DNA of 64,000 nt from Microcoleus sp. FACHB-672 (GTDB taxonomy: Bacteria; Cyanobacteriota; Cyanobacteriia; Cyanobacteriales; Oscillatoriaceae): assembly GCF_014695725.1 (NCBI RefSeq), contig NZ_JACJOU010000023.1, forward strand, positions 52,348 through 116,347, given 5' to 3'. The notes beneath the pieces were generated by a model. That model did no database searches. It had not been told where the DNA came from and saw nothing but the letters and a program-made list of their open reading frames with translations. The position numbers were made by a program, and so were the translations under genes. Shown in pieces: positions 45,653 to 54,000 of the stretch. Numbering within the stretch: position 1 is the first letter of the stretch; every line of letters starts with the position of its first letter.

Positions 45653-46099
45653 TTACCTTGAAAGTGCGTATTTAGATCCGTCATAGCACCAGGTTGCCAC
45701 AGCATCAGGTGGAACCGGAAAATTGAGGCAAGGCAGTCCATTTTGTACCTGGTTAGATGCTGTGATATTAGATTCCGTTAGATAGACTCCCAAGACTCGC
45801 TGAAAAGTTTGGCCGGCAGGAATATACCCCACATGAAGGCATCCTGTCGCACCACAAAGATTCGCACTTTTGAATTCAATAAGATAGAGTGGTACTTGTT
45901 GACCCGGTTGGCGCACCGTTTCGATGGTAGTTTTATCAGGTTCAACCTCACCGGAAGCATTTTCAGAAATGGCTTGTTCGATTAAACCGTCAGGTATACC
46001 TTGTTCATCTTGCCACTGTGCTGTTGTGTAGGACTGTAGGCTAAACAAAAACAGTGATGATAAGGATACCACACCTAAAAGCCGTTTTGTTATTAACAT
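45653..46099 (-). CDS. Secreted protein of unknown function
   Basis: A 148-residue exported protein. A signal peptide is clear: MLITKRLLGVVSLSSLFLFSLQSYTTA, with likely cleavage near residue 27. The mature part is small and acidic at first (PDGLIEQAISENASGEVEPDKT). Then come LYLIEFKSANLCGATGCLHVGYI, with two Cys around a Gly-rich turn, and GLPCLNFPVPPDAVATWCYDGSKY with two more. Four Cys could form two disulfides. I recognise no named domain. It sits between the AT-rich acyltransferase pair and the LprI-type genes, which are also secreted. Confidence 0.75.
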   Translation of the reverse strand: MLITKRLLGVVSLSSLFLFSLQSYTTAQWQDEQGIPDGLIEQAISENASGEVEPDKTTIETVRQPGQQVPLYLIEFKSANLCGATGCLHVGYIPAGQTFQRVLGVYLTESNITASNQVQNGLPCLNFPVPPDAVATWCYDGSKYALSR

Positions 46100-46493
46100 A
46101 TTCCCTCAATTTTCTTTCAGGGTTATCTATGGCAATTATTTTAAACGGCAAATGCGTGTTTAGTGGGAGCCGGCTTTTAAGAAAGTTTAAATAAAGTTAA
46201 AGATCGAGGGGGATTTGATACCGGCTCTTTATTCTCTCCAGTTTAACTCAGGTAACTCCCTATCTAGCGTCCTGCCGGCTTTGTCGTACCCTAACCCAAG
46301 TCACTTTTGATCTGTAACATTATAAATCTTTGACTTTGCCCTGTGTCTGTTGAGGCTTTAAAGTTTTAATAAATCTTATAAAAATTACCAAATTTATCAT
46401 GTTTAATTGAGGTGAGACGCAGAGAGCGTAATACCAGAGCGCCTAAACCCAGGTAAGCGATTTCGCTGCCGGTGTAACACTAAAGGAGAAGAA
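46100..46493. other. Divergent gap between two secreted-protein genes
   Basis: About 394 bases without a gene, holding promoters on both strands. It has several GCCGGC sites and AAAGGAGAAGAA directly before the ATG at 46494. Confidence 0.45.
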
Positions 46494-47021
46494 ATGCTTA
46501 AGAATATCTCAAAACTTGATAGCCGTCGGATAGCTGTACTCACAAAACAGATAATTTCCGTTATTCTAATCGCAATTGTGCTTTTATCAGTCCTCTCTAC
46601 TCCTAGCCTAGCGGCACCGGAAAACATCGATTGCTCTAAACCCACCTCAGAAGTCGAACTCAAATATTGCGCCGGCTTGTCTTATGAAGCCGCAGACAAA
46701 CGTTTAAATGAGATTTATCAGCAAGTCATTTTAACCTTAAGCCCCGATAAAAAAAATCAACTCACTGAGATTCAGCAAACTTGGATTAAATTGCGAGACG
46801 GCAGCTGCAACTTTGAAACTTATCTTTACCGAACCTCAACAGGATATGGAACTGCACTCCTCCAATGCCTTGAACGACTGACGAGGCGACGCACTGCTAG
46901 TTTAGAAGAGTATCTATCTTTTCGAGGCGGCACGAATCTGCCGAAAACTTTAAACCTTTTGACAAAAGGGGAAAATATTAAAAAGCAACAAAACCTATTA
47001 AACGAGCCAAAAGAATCGTGA
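46494..47021 (+). CDS. LprI-domain (DUF1311) secreted protein, first of two
   Basis: A 175-residue exported protein. A long signal segment contains IISVILIAIVLLSVLSTPSLAA (about 20-41). The mature domain shows the LprI/DUF1311 pattern: IDCSKPTSEVELKYCAGLSYEAADKRLNEIYQQV given in part, then WIKLRDGSCNFE and LLQCLERLTRRRTASLEEYL, with four Cys spaced as in the family. The mycobacterial LprI protein inhibits lysozyme, which gave the family its name, but most members are uncharacterised. An AAAGGAG site lies just ahead. A paralogue with an added C-terminal domain follows 166 bases downstream. Confidence 0.85.
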   Translation: MLKNISKLDSRRIAVLTKQIISVILIAIVLLSVLSTPSLAAPENIDCSKPTSEVELKYCAGLSYEAADKRLNEIYQQVILTLSPDKKNQLTEIQQTWIKLRDGSCNFETYLYRTSTGYGTALLQCLERLTRRRTASLEEYLSFRGGTNLPKTLNLLTKGENIKKQQNLLNEPKES

Positions 47022-47187
47022 GATGCTGTCAATTTGGCAGTTTAGGTATTGCTCGTCCTCAGTTAACTTCCACCTTTTCCTTGGCAAAATCAGAGCTATT
47101 GCACTAATTTTTTGCTTGAGGTGAGTGCAACGCTAATGAAAAGGTGATGATCAAAAATTATCATAATCTTGAAAAATAGAGAAAACT

Positions 47188-48054
47188 ATGCTTAGAAAAT
47201 TCCGAACTTCCGCCATTCTGGCAGTCATTGCACTCTTATCATTCTTAGCAAGTTTAAGCATTGCGGCATCAGGGGACATCATTGCCCAAAATGTTGATTG
47301 CAAAAATGCCACAACTACGCAAGATTTGATAGCTTGTTCTACTCAGTCTTATCAAGCCGCAGATAAACAGTTAAATGAGGTTTATCAAAAAGTTCTTGCG
47401 GTGGTAAGTGGGGAGCAAAAAGACCGTCTCATCGAGGTGGAGAATACATGGATTAAGTTTCGCGATAGCAGTTGCGGTTTTGAAATCCCTGCTTCCCCAG
47501 ATGGACGGGAATATCCAATATTTCGGAATGGATGCTTTGAAAAACTGACGAAAGAACGCACGGAAGATTTACAAAGGTATCTGACTCTACTCAATGATTT
47601 TGATCCGGCAAAGGCACCCAATAATAGTTCTCCTGTTGGAACTCTCCCGGATGGAAATTATCGCTATGTTACCGCTCAACTCTCGTCAAAAGTTGTGAGT
47701 GACCAAGAATTAGTGAAAGCGGGAGGCTTTTACTTTTTATTCCGTAAGAAAGGAAATCAAATTGTTGGCTACTACAATCAAATTGACTCAGGAAACACAA
47801 TTTGCATTGACGGCAAAGTAAACGGAAATACTGTTGCCGGCCAAGCTGTAGAAACTTCTGAGCCACCTTTCAATGCGAAGGAAACAGTGATTAGCACCGG
47901 CGAACAATTTGTGAAGTGGGATCTGGCGAGAAATTTGGATGTTCGTCGAGGTCAAAAAATGGGCAATAAGATTCGGTATAGGAGCGCATTGTTGAATCTG
48001 AAGGGGTTTAATCGCATCAACGCCGGCAATCAACAACCCCCGAGAAGCTGTTAG
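47188..48054 (+). CDS. LprI-domain protein with an extra C-terminal domain, second of two
   Basis: An exported protein of 288 residues. The signal peptide is AILAVIALLSFLASLSIAASG. The LprI-type domain (about 35-135) runs from VDCKNATTTQDLIACSTQSY through AADKQLNEVYQKVL and WIKFRDSSCGF to GCFEKLTKERTEDLQRYL, with the same four Cys as the upstream gene. A second domain follows (about 150-270) with LPDGNYRYVTAQLS, FYFLFRKKGNQIVGYYNQIDSGNTICIDG (in part) and KWDLARNLDVRRGQKMG. It looks beta-rich and resembles the small surface domains that some cyanobacterial proteins carry; I cannot name it. Tandem arrangement points to duplication and domain gain. Confidence 0.83.
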   Translation: MLRKFRTSAILAVIALLSFLASLSIAASGDIIAQNVDCKNATTTQDLIACSTQSYQAADKQLNEVYQKVLAVVSGEQKDRLIEVENTWIKFRDSSCGFEIPASPDGREYPIFRNGCFEKLTKERTEDLQRYLTLLNDFDPAKAPNNSSPVGTLPDGNYRYVTAQLSSKVVSDQELVKAGGFYFLFRKKGNQIVGYYNQIDSGNTICIDGKVNGNTVAGQAVETSEPPFNAKETVISTGEQFVKWDLARNLDVRRGQKMGNKIRYRSALLNLKGFNRINAGNQQPPRSC

Positions 48055-48144
48055 TAAGTTATGAACATTGGAGATTGAAGCCGGGATTAGGAGTTGAGGG
48101 TTTTCACAATTTTTTTGTTCCGCCTTTCCTTCGCCGGCTCAAAT

Positions 48145-49716
48145 TTAAATCTCAAAGGAGTCGCTTTCGTGAGCTGTCCATTGCCGCTGAAATCGTTCGG
48201 AAATAAACGGACGGACGATAAACTTAGGCGGACAGCCCTCCTTAACATCAATTCGCAGAAAAGAATAAGGCCGGCGCTTTTTAGAACCTTGTCCGTTGCG
48301 ACCGATAAAAAGCTGAGACTTTGCGACTTTTAGTATATCCTTGCCTTCACTTTCCCAGAAAGTTTCCATCAAATCTGGCCCTTCTTCCCGCTGCCGGCGC
48401 AGACTGTAACCACTGCCACCGCAAACAATCCAATTAAGATTAGAATCTGCGTGGCCGGTGTCATCGCTGCGAAGATATTCCAAGCAGTGAGCGTGACCGT
48501 TTAAAATTAAATCGACAAGGGGACGTCCCTGCGTCTGATCTCCAACGACCACAGACACCCCATCCAACACCCAACGCAGATGCCGGCGAACCGTTAAAGT
48601 CTGTGCCTGCTGCCACTTTGTTGCCTCAGTCACATAGGGAGGATGGTGAAAATAAATCACCCGTCCGCGCACTTCTTCAGTATTCCATGATTCAATAAGT
48701 TTTTGTTTGAGCCAATCGAGTTGTTCAAAATCAGTAACCGTTGTTGCGTCGGCTGCCAGTTGTTTATTAATATCAATCGTTAACTCTTCAATTTGCTCTA
48801 ACTTAGTCCGTAAATCGTCGAGATGTTCTGCTTCATCAGGTACATTACGGTTAAGACGAGACGAAGTTGCGGCAATTTCAACTTTTTGTCGCTCTAATTC
48901 ATCTCGGCGCTTTTCTAGCAGTTGGCGGTAAGCATCCCCTTCTTTAGTTGCCGGTAAAGGTGGGGGTCCATTAAAGGTATTGGAATCAAGCGCAAAAAAG
49001 TCAATTCCGCCGTAACGAAACGTATAATAACGGTTGGGTAAACGAGTAAAACGTCCGGGTTCATAACGCAGACATCGCCCGGTTTCAGTTTTGGCAGTGT
49101 AATGCTGGTCTAAATGATTTCCCAGCTCCCAATCGTTGACGCCTTGAAGGTAATCGAGGAACGCTTTTGCATACGCTTTACCTTGCTCTGAACCATGCAA
49201 ACCCACATCAAGATCCAGCCGAGATTGCAGTAGCCGGCGGATTGGCATCGCAGCGAAGGCCACCAGACCGTAGAGTAAAGGCAAGTCATAGTAATCGTGA
49301 TTGCCCAACACCGGCAGAAACGGCAAGTTAAACACCATCTTGTCATAAGTGATGCGGTCAGGATGCTCGCCGCCGGCAAGAAACTCGCGATAAGGCTTGA
49401 TAAAGTTTTCTGAGTAATATTCCTTCGATCCCACGAGATAAATTACGTCGCCGGTGTGCAGCACGAAACGGCAAGAGTCTCGCTGTGCCGCCATTTGTTC
49501 TGCAATCTGCCGTTGCGGGTTTTGACTGCCATGCCGGCCCGATCCGCTATCCCCCACAACCAAAAATGAAAAGTCTGGAGAGTCGTCTTTGCCATCGTCC
49601 ACAACCATTCGGGTTTGATCGATAGAACGTTCGGCAATCAGGGAGTGCCGCCACCGCACCCGTTCATTCATCTTGCGGATTTTCACGGTGATCGGTGGGT
49701 CGGACACAAATTGCAT
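48145..49716 (-). CDS. Calcineurin-like metallophosphoesterase
   Basis: A protein of 523 residues with the dimetal phosphoesterase fold. Motif I is LVVGDSGSGRHG (GDxG), motif II LHTGDVIYL (GDxxY), motif III LPVLGNHDYYD (GNHD), then a His-containing VIYFHHPPY and the closing LNGHAHCLEYL (GHxH). All five metal-binding blocks are present. Between motifs III and IV lies a long insertion (about 180-330) with a predicted coiled coil around LEKRRDELERQKVEIAATSS. No signal peptide is visible, so it is probably cytoplasmic. The substrate is unknown; purple acid phosphatase-like architecture is one option. It is a single gene. Confidence 0.9.
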   Translation of the reverse strand: MQFVSDPPITVKIRKMNERVRWRHSLIAERSIDQTRMVVDDGKDDSPDFSFLVVGDSGSGRHGSQNPQRQIAEQMAAQRDSCRFVLHTGDVIYLVGSKEYYSENFIKPYREFLAGGEHPDRITYDKMVFNLPFLPVLGNHDYYDLPLLYGLVAFAAMPIRRLLQSRLDLDVGLHGSEQGKAYAKAFLDYLQGVNDWELGNHLDQHYTAKTETGRCLRYEPGRFTRLPNRYYTFRYGGIDFFALDSNTFNGPPPLPATKEGDAYRQLLEKRRDELERQKVEIAATSSRLNRNVPDEAEHLDDLRTKLEQIEELTIDINKQLAADATTVTDFEQLDWLKQKLIESWNTEEVRGRVIYFHHPPYVTEATKWQQAQTLTVRRHLRWVLDGVSVVVGDQTQGRPLVDLILNGHAHCLEYLRSDDTGHADSNLNWIVCGGSGYSLRRQREEGPDLMETFWESEGKDILKVAKSQLFIGRNGQGSKKRRPYSFLRIDVKEGCPPKFIVRPFISERFQRQWTAHESDSFEI

Positions 49717-49933
49717 GACTCTTTACTCCCAGATTCCCAACTTCAACAAGCCTTGTACCTTTGTAACCATAATGGATACCAAAGGGCGATTACATTCCAT
49801 CTTCCCAGATGTGCGTAAAAACTTGTCTTTTGTCTTTTTTATTAATGGTTTTTCCAGCAACTTCGAGCGATCACCAATATGCAATAAATTTCAATCGCAC
49901 TCTCCCACTTTCTGCCATTTTCCCACTCAAGAC

Positions 49934-51637
49934 TTAAAACCCCCGCGCCGCACCTTCCCCACGCGGATCGGCTGCTCCTTCTAATGTCCCATCCGGCGTT
50001 ACCACAACCGCATTGGCATTTCCCCAAACGGGTTGCACGTCAATTTGATGACCCCGCCGACGCAATTCGTCTAGCGTTGCCGGATCAAACCCCCAAGGTT
50101 CCACCCGCAGTTGATCAGGCAACCACTGATGATGCAAACGCGGCGCAGAAACCGCAGCACCGGCATCCATCTCATAAACCAGCACATTTAACACAATTTG
50201 CAACACTGTAGTGATAATGGTACTGCCACCCGGAGCGCCGGCAGCCATCCGTAATTTGCCATTTTCCCTGACAATCACCGGCGTCATACTGGAAAGCGGC
50301 GTTTTCCCCGGTGCGATCGCATTGGCTTCGCTTCCCACTAATCCGAAAAGATTCGGCGTATTCAATGCGATCGCAAAATCATCCATCTCATTGTTAAGCA
50401 GAATGCCGGTTCCTGCCGCCACGACGCCGGCACCAAAGCGACCGTTCACGGTAAAGGTTAAGCTGACAACATTGCGCTCTGCATCCACCACGGTTAAATG
50501 CGTGGTATCTTGAGATTCGCCCTTAGCAAACCGGCTCAGCGTCTCGGCATCTACCGGCTTCACTTCCGTTGCCAGTCTGGCTCGTCCCATCTCGATTTCC
50601 TGACGCCGTAATTTAGCATAATCTGGGCTAATCAGCGACGCCACCGGCACCTTCACAAAGTCTGGATCACCCAAATGCTTAGACCGATCCGCATAAGCAA
50701 TTTTCATGGCTTCCGCCATTAGGTGCAATGCGTCTGGATGGTGCCAACCGAGAGATTTTAAATCCGTATCTCCGATAATATTTAAAATTTCCAACAGGTG
50801 AACCCCACCCGAAGAAGGCGGCGGCATCGAGCAAATTTCCACTTGCAACGCCACCCCACACAGCGGTTCGCGCCAGATCGGTTTATAAGCTTTCAGGTCT
50901 TCTAGGGTGATTAAACCGCCATTTTTCGCCATATCTGCGGCGATTGCCTGGGCAGTGACGCCGGTGTAAAAACTCTGGGGATCTGCGGCAATATTCCGCA
51001 AGGTTTGGGCCAAACTCCACTGCTGCAAACGCTCTCCCACCGCATACATCCTCCCATTGAGGGTGAAAATCTCGCGGGCGGCTGGGTTACTCAGCAGTAC
51101 CTCTTTGCGAGCTTCTGCTGAGGTCACGTACTGCCGGCCTACCACAAACCCTTGATCCGCCAGACGAATCGCCGGCTGCACCACCGTTTTCCAGGGTAAT
51201 TTCCCATACTGCTGGTGAACTTCATACAAACCGGCAACCGTTCCCGGCACACCCGCCGCCAAATGTCCGTTAATACTCAAATTCGGGCGCACCTTGCCGG
51301 TTTCATCCAGATACATATCTCGCGTTGCCGCCAGTGGTGCGCGTTCCCGAAAGTCCAACGCCTTCACATCCCCCGTACCGGCTTGGTGCAGCAGCAAAAA
51401 CCCACCGCCCCCGATGCCGGCGGAAAATGGCTCAACCACAGAAATTGCAAAAGCCGTCGCCACTGCTGCATCGACTGCATTGCCACCCTGTTGCAACATT
51501 GCCAAACCGCTATCGCTTCCCGAAGGATGAGCCGAGACAACCATGCCTTTTTGACTGCGTTCTGGTTGCACAAACGCTGCCGGTGCTGGTGCTGGTAAAA
51601 GCAAGATGGAAACTGCAATCAGGAAGATATCTTTCAA
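49934..51637 (-). CDS. ggt: Gamma-glutamyltransferase/glutathione hydrolase
   Basis: A periplasmic N-terminal-nucleophile hydrolase that cleaves gamma-glutamyl bonds of glutathione. From a TTG at 51637 the product has 567 residues and a clean signal peptide, KDIFLIAVSILLLPAPAPAAF. The frame extends 73 codons further to an ATG at 51856, but that part reads like non-coding sequence. Landmarks are GMVVSAHPSGSDSGLAMLQQGGNAVDAAVA, here in part, GGGGFLLLHQAG, LDFRERAP and PPPSSGGVHLLEI. The autocleavage Thr lies in SQDTTHLTVVD, and the catalytic GAPGGSTIITTV loop near the C-terminus completes the site. Autoproteolysis into two subunits is expected. Confidence 0.93.
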   Translation of the reverse strand: MKDIFLIAVSILLLPAPAPAAFVQPERSQKGMVVSAHPSGSDSGLAMLQQGGNAVDAAVATAFAISVVEPFSAGIGGGGFLLLHQAGTGDVKALDFRERAPLAATRDMYLDETGKVRPNLSINGHLAAGVPGTVAGLYEVHQQYGKLPWKTVVQPAIRLADQGFVVGRQYVTSAEARKEVLLSNPAAREIFTLNGRMYAVGERLQQWSLAQTLRNIAADPQSFYTGVTAQAIAADMAKNGGLITLEDLKAYKPIWREPLCGVALQVEICSMPPPSSGGVHLLEILNIIGDTDLKSLGWHHPDALHLMAEAMKIAYADRSKHLGDPDFVKVPVASLISPDYAKLRRQEIEMGRARLATEVKPVDAETLSRFAKGESQDTTHLTVVDAERNVVSLTFTVNGRFGAGVVAAGTGILLNNEMDDFAIALNTPNLFGLVGSEANAIAPGKTPLSSMTPVIVRENGKLRMAAGAPGGSTIITTVLQIVLNVLVYEMDAGAAVSAPRLHHQWLPDQLRVEPWGFDPATLDELRRRGHQIDVQPVWGNANAVVVTPDGTLEGAADPRGEGAARGF

Positions 51638-51918
51638 CCTGAAATTTTTGCCGGCATCCTGTGTTGTTGTAATATTTTCCTTTTGCCGGCCCACCCCCTT
51701 GAAACTAGAATCCCCGACTACTAGCCCCAGTTGGATCAATCCAACTGACGAGAAAAAATTATTCTGCCCAGCGGCATTTATAAGCCGTGTTTTTAGGCTT
51801 TTGCTATTAGCCAGAGAATTTATTTTTGGGGGAGTGAGCATTACTTTCGGTTTCATGTTTTAGAAAATTTACACAAACAAAACGATTGTCTCTTTTCCTC
51901 TTTTTAGCCTAACTTTCT

Positions 51919-53334
51919 TTAGTTAGAATAGCCGATACTGCGAAGGAATCCGCGTAAATTTTCTAAATATTGTGTGCGATCACTGCCGCCATAATTACTC
52001 TGCACGTCACTCCAAGCTTCGCGACCTTGACCGAGTAAGAATTGATTAGCTAGATAGGCGGCTAGAACTGGCCTCACATCCTGACCTTGACTGAGCCGGT
52101 CTTCATAATCTTGCAATAACTTACTAGAATTATCTGCAACTAAACTCGGATATTGACGGGTAACATCAAACATCTGCCCTTGCCGGTATTGCCAGATTTG
52201 AATCGGAGCTGCTGCTTCCTCATAAGTCGAAGCAAATTGCAAGCCAAATCGCGGATCTTGACTTTCAAATTCAGGGACACCATCCTGATTGAAATCTCTG
52301 AGATTGTAGCCGGCATATCCCCACGGTTGTTGCAGATAGGTATACTGCCCAGAGGCAGGAAGATAGCGATAAATCAAGGAATAAGTACAGCAGCCTTCCC
52401 CGCGTGGAAATAAATCAATTAAGACTTCCGGTTCCGTATCTCCATCTAAATCAACCAATCGAAATGCTAGAGAAGAACTGACACCGCTACCAATCGGCAA
52501 CGGAGTATCTAGCAACGTTTGGCCGGCTCGTTCAACTTTGACGCTTAGGTTGCTGAACACATAATTTTCTTTCTGATAAGTAAGTTGCGCCCGCACTTGT
52601 CCGTTGGGAGAGGTTTGAACATTGGTTTGGACGCCTCCAGAACTTGGGGGGGCGACGACATACTGCTGCGCCACCGGCGAAGCTTTTCCCGCACTAGCAA
52701 GCGCTTGACAGACAAAGGCTGCGACTTCCCCCCGTGTTGCCGGCTGATTGGGTTGAAGGAAGCGGATTTCCGGATAGTTAACAATCAGACCTCTTTCTGT
52801 TGCCGCCACGACTGAATTTAGGGCATAATTTGGAATCGATTTCGCATCATCATAAACCAGCCCCAACTCGCTGACGGCAAAGTTAGTCGGTGCCAAGTTT
52901 AATCCATTGGCTAAGGAAACGATTGCTTGAACACGAGTCAGGGGTTCATTGGGTTGGAAGACGCCACTGGGAAAGCCGTCAAGAAAGCCGGTTTGACGGG
53001 CAGTGCGAACTGCGGTGCCGGTGCGGGTACGGGTGGGAACATCAAAAAATGGGGCATCTTGGCCGACTGCCGGCGCACTAAAAAACCCTTGAGCGACGAT
53101 TGTGGCAAATTCGCCCCGCGACATCAGCGCATTCGGACGGAATGTACCATCGAGATAACCAGTGACAACCCCTTGCTGTGCCAATCGTTCAATGCACAAT
53201 TGCGCCCAATGCCCTTGCACATCTTCAAAGGTTGTGCGGGCTAAGGCTGGGGTGTGAATTGCCAAGGGAGCGAGGCTGCCGGTTGTCAGTCCCAAGGCTG
53301 CAAGGAATGCCGAGCCTGTTTGCCATCTGCCCAT
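51919..53334 (-). CDS. S-layer homology (SLH) domain protein
   Basis: A secreted or envelope protein of 471 residues. A signal peptide, FLAALGLTTGSLAPLAIHTPALA, is followed by three SLH repeats (about 34-95, 96-150 and 160-215). Typical patterns are FEDVQGHWAQLCIERLAQQGVVTGY, here in part, TFRPNALMSRGEFATIV, FQPNEPLTRVQAIVSLANG and QPNQPATRGEVAAFVCQA. SLH repeats bind peptidoglycan-linked polymers. The C-terminal half holds a beta-rich domain with LVDLDGDTEPEVLIDLFPRGEGCCTYSLIYRY in part and NQDGVPEFESQDPRF, resembling FG-GAP/VCBS-like calcium loops. The ATG at 53334 has GAGGTGG ahead; the upstream 20 codons are unlikely. Confidence 0.92.
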   Translation of the reverse strand: MGRWQTGSAFLAALGLTTGSLAPLAIHTPALARTTFEDVQGHWAQLCIERLAQQGVVTGYLDGTFRPNALMSRGEFATIVAQGFFSAPAVGQDAPFFDVPTRTRTGTAVRTARQTGFLDGFPSGVFQPNEPLTRVQAIVSLANGLNLAPTNFAVSELGLVYDDAKSIPNYALNSVVAATERGLIVNYPEIRFLQPNQPATRGEVAAFVCQALASAGKASPVAQQYVVAPPSSGGVQTNVQTSPNGQVRAQLTYQKENYVFSNLSVKVERAGQTLLDTPLPIGSGVSSSLAFRLVDLDGDTEPEVLIDLFPRGEGCCTYSLIYRYLPASGQYTYLQQPWGYAGYNLRDFNQDGVPEFESQDPRFGLQFASTYEEAAAPIQIWQYRQGQMFDVTRQYPSLVADNSSKLLQDYEDRLSQGQDVRPVLAAYLANQFLLGQGREAWSDVQSNYGGSDRTQYLENLRGFLRSIGYSN

Positions 53335-54000
53335 TTTTACCACCTCTATAAAATTACACGCTGACCGATAATATTTTTTATGAGGGCAAGCCAAATTTTT
53401 TGGTTGCCAGAACCCAGCCCACTGTCTTTGTTTGGATCTTACCGAATTCTTGAGTGGGTGTGCCGGCCATCTATCTTACAGTAATGTTGTTTCCTTTGTC
53501 TTGAGATGATTTTATAGATTGCTTACAGCGAGTAGTCACCTACCCAAAACAAGCCGGTTTCAGGATTAACATATCCGCAGTTGTCCAAACCAGTCCTTCC
53601 ACTCACTTGCTGCTCATAAAAGTGACTAATAAAACAATTTTTATGGAATATTTATGCTAAATTCTACTGCATCCTGTGTTGCAATAATGGTACATACGCC
53701 AGCCGTAAAATCCTTCAATAACAAGATGAAAAATAAAGTTATTTCAGCTATTTATAGAAGATTTTACTTTTAGGTTTAAGTATAAACACTAGCTTTGTCA
53801 GCAAAAAACAGCTATTGATTGGTTTTGGTCAGTAATTCAATCATTATAGAAGAATAGTAAGTGTTATAAAAATTTAAAATCAATATGTATTATTAAATTC
53901 TTTTTACATTGTCTTTTATTTTCTAACACTCTGGGCTAACCCATATAAGGCTTGTGCAACTCCCTTATACTTTTTTTTACAGCATACTCGGCTCACCCCC
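53335..54000. other. Divergent gap before the adenylate cyclase gene
   Basis: About 666 bases with no gene, strongly AT-rich from 53640 onward, between the divergent SLH and cyclase genes. It presumably holds both promoters. No repeat of the dispersed families is seen. Confidence 0.5.

Noticed and set aside
45433..45675. 80-codon plus-strand frame upstream of the MBOAT gene
   Set aside because: Overlaps the end of the secreted-protein gene on the other strand and lacks a start signal or domain.
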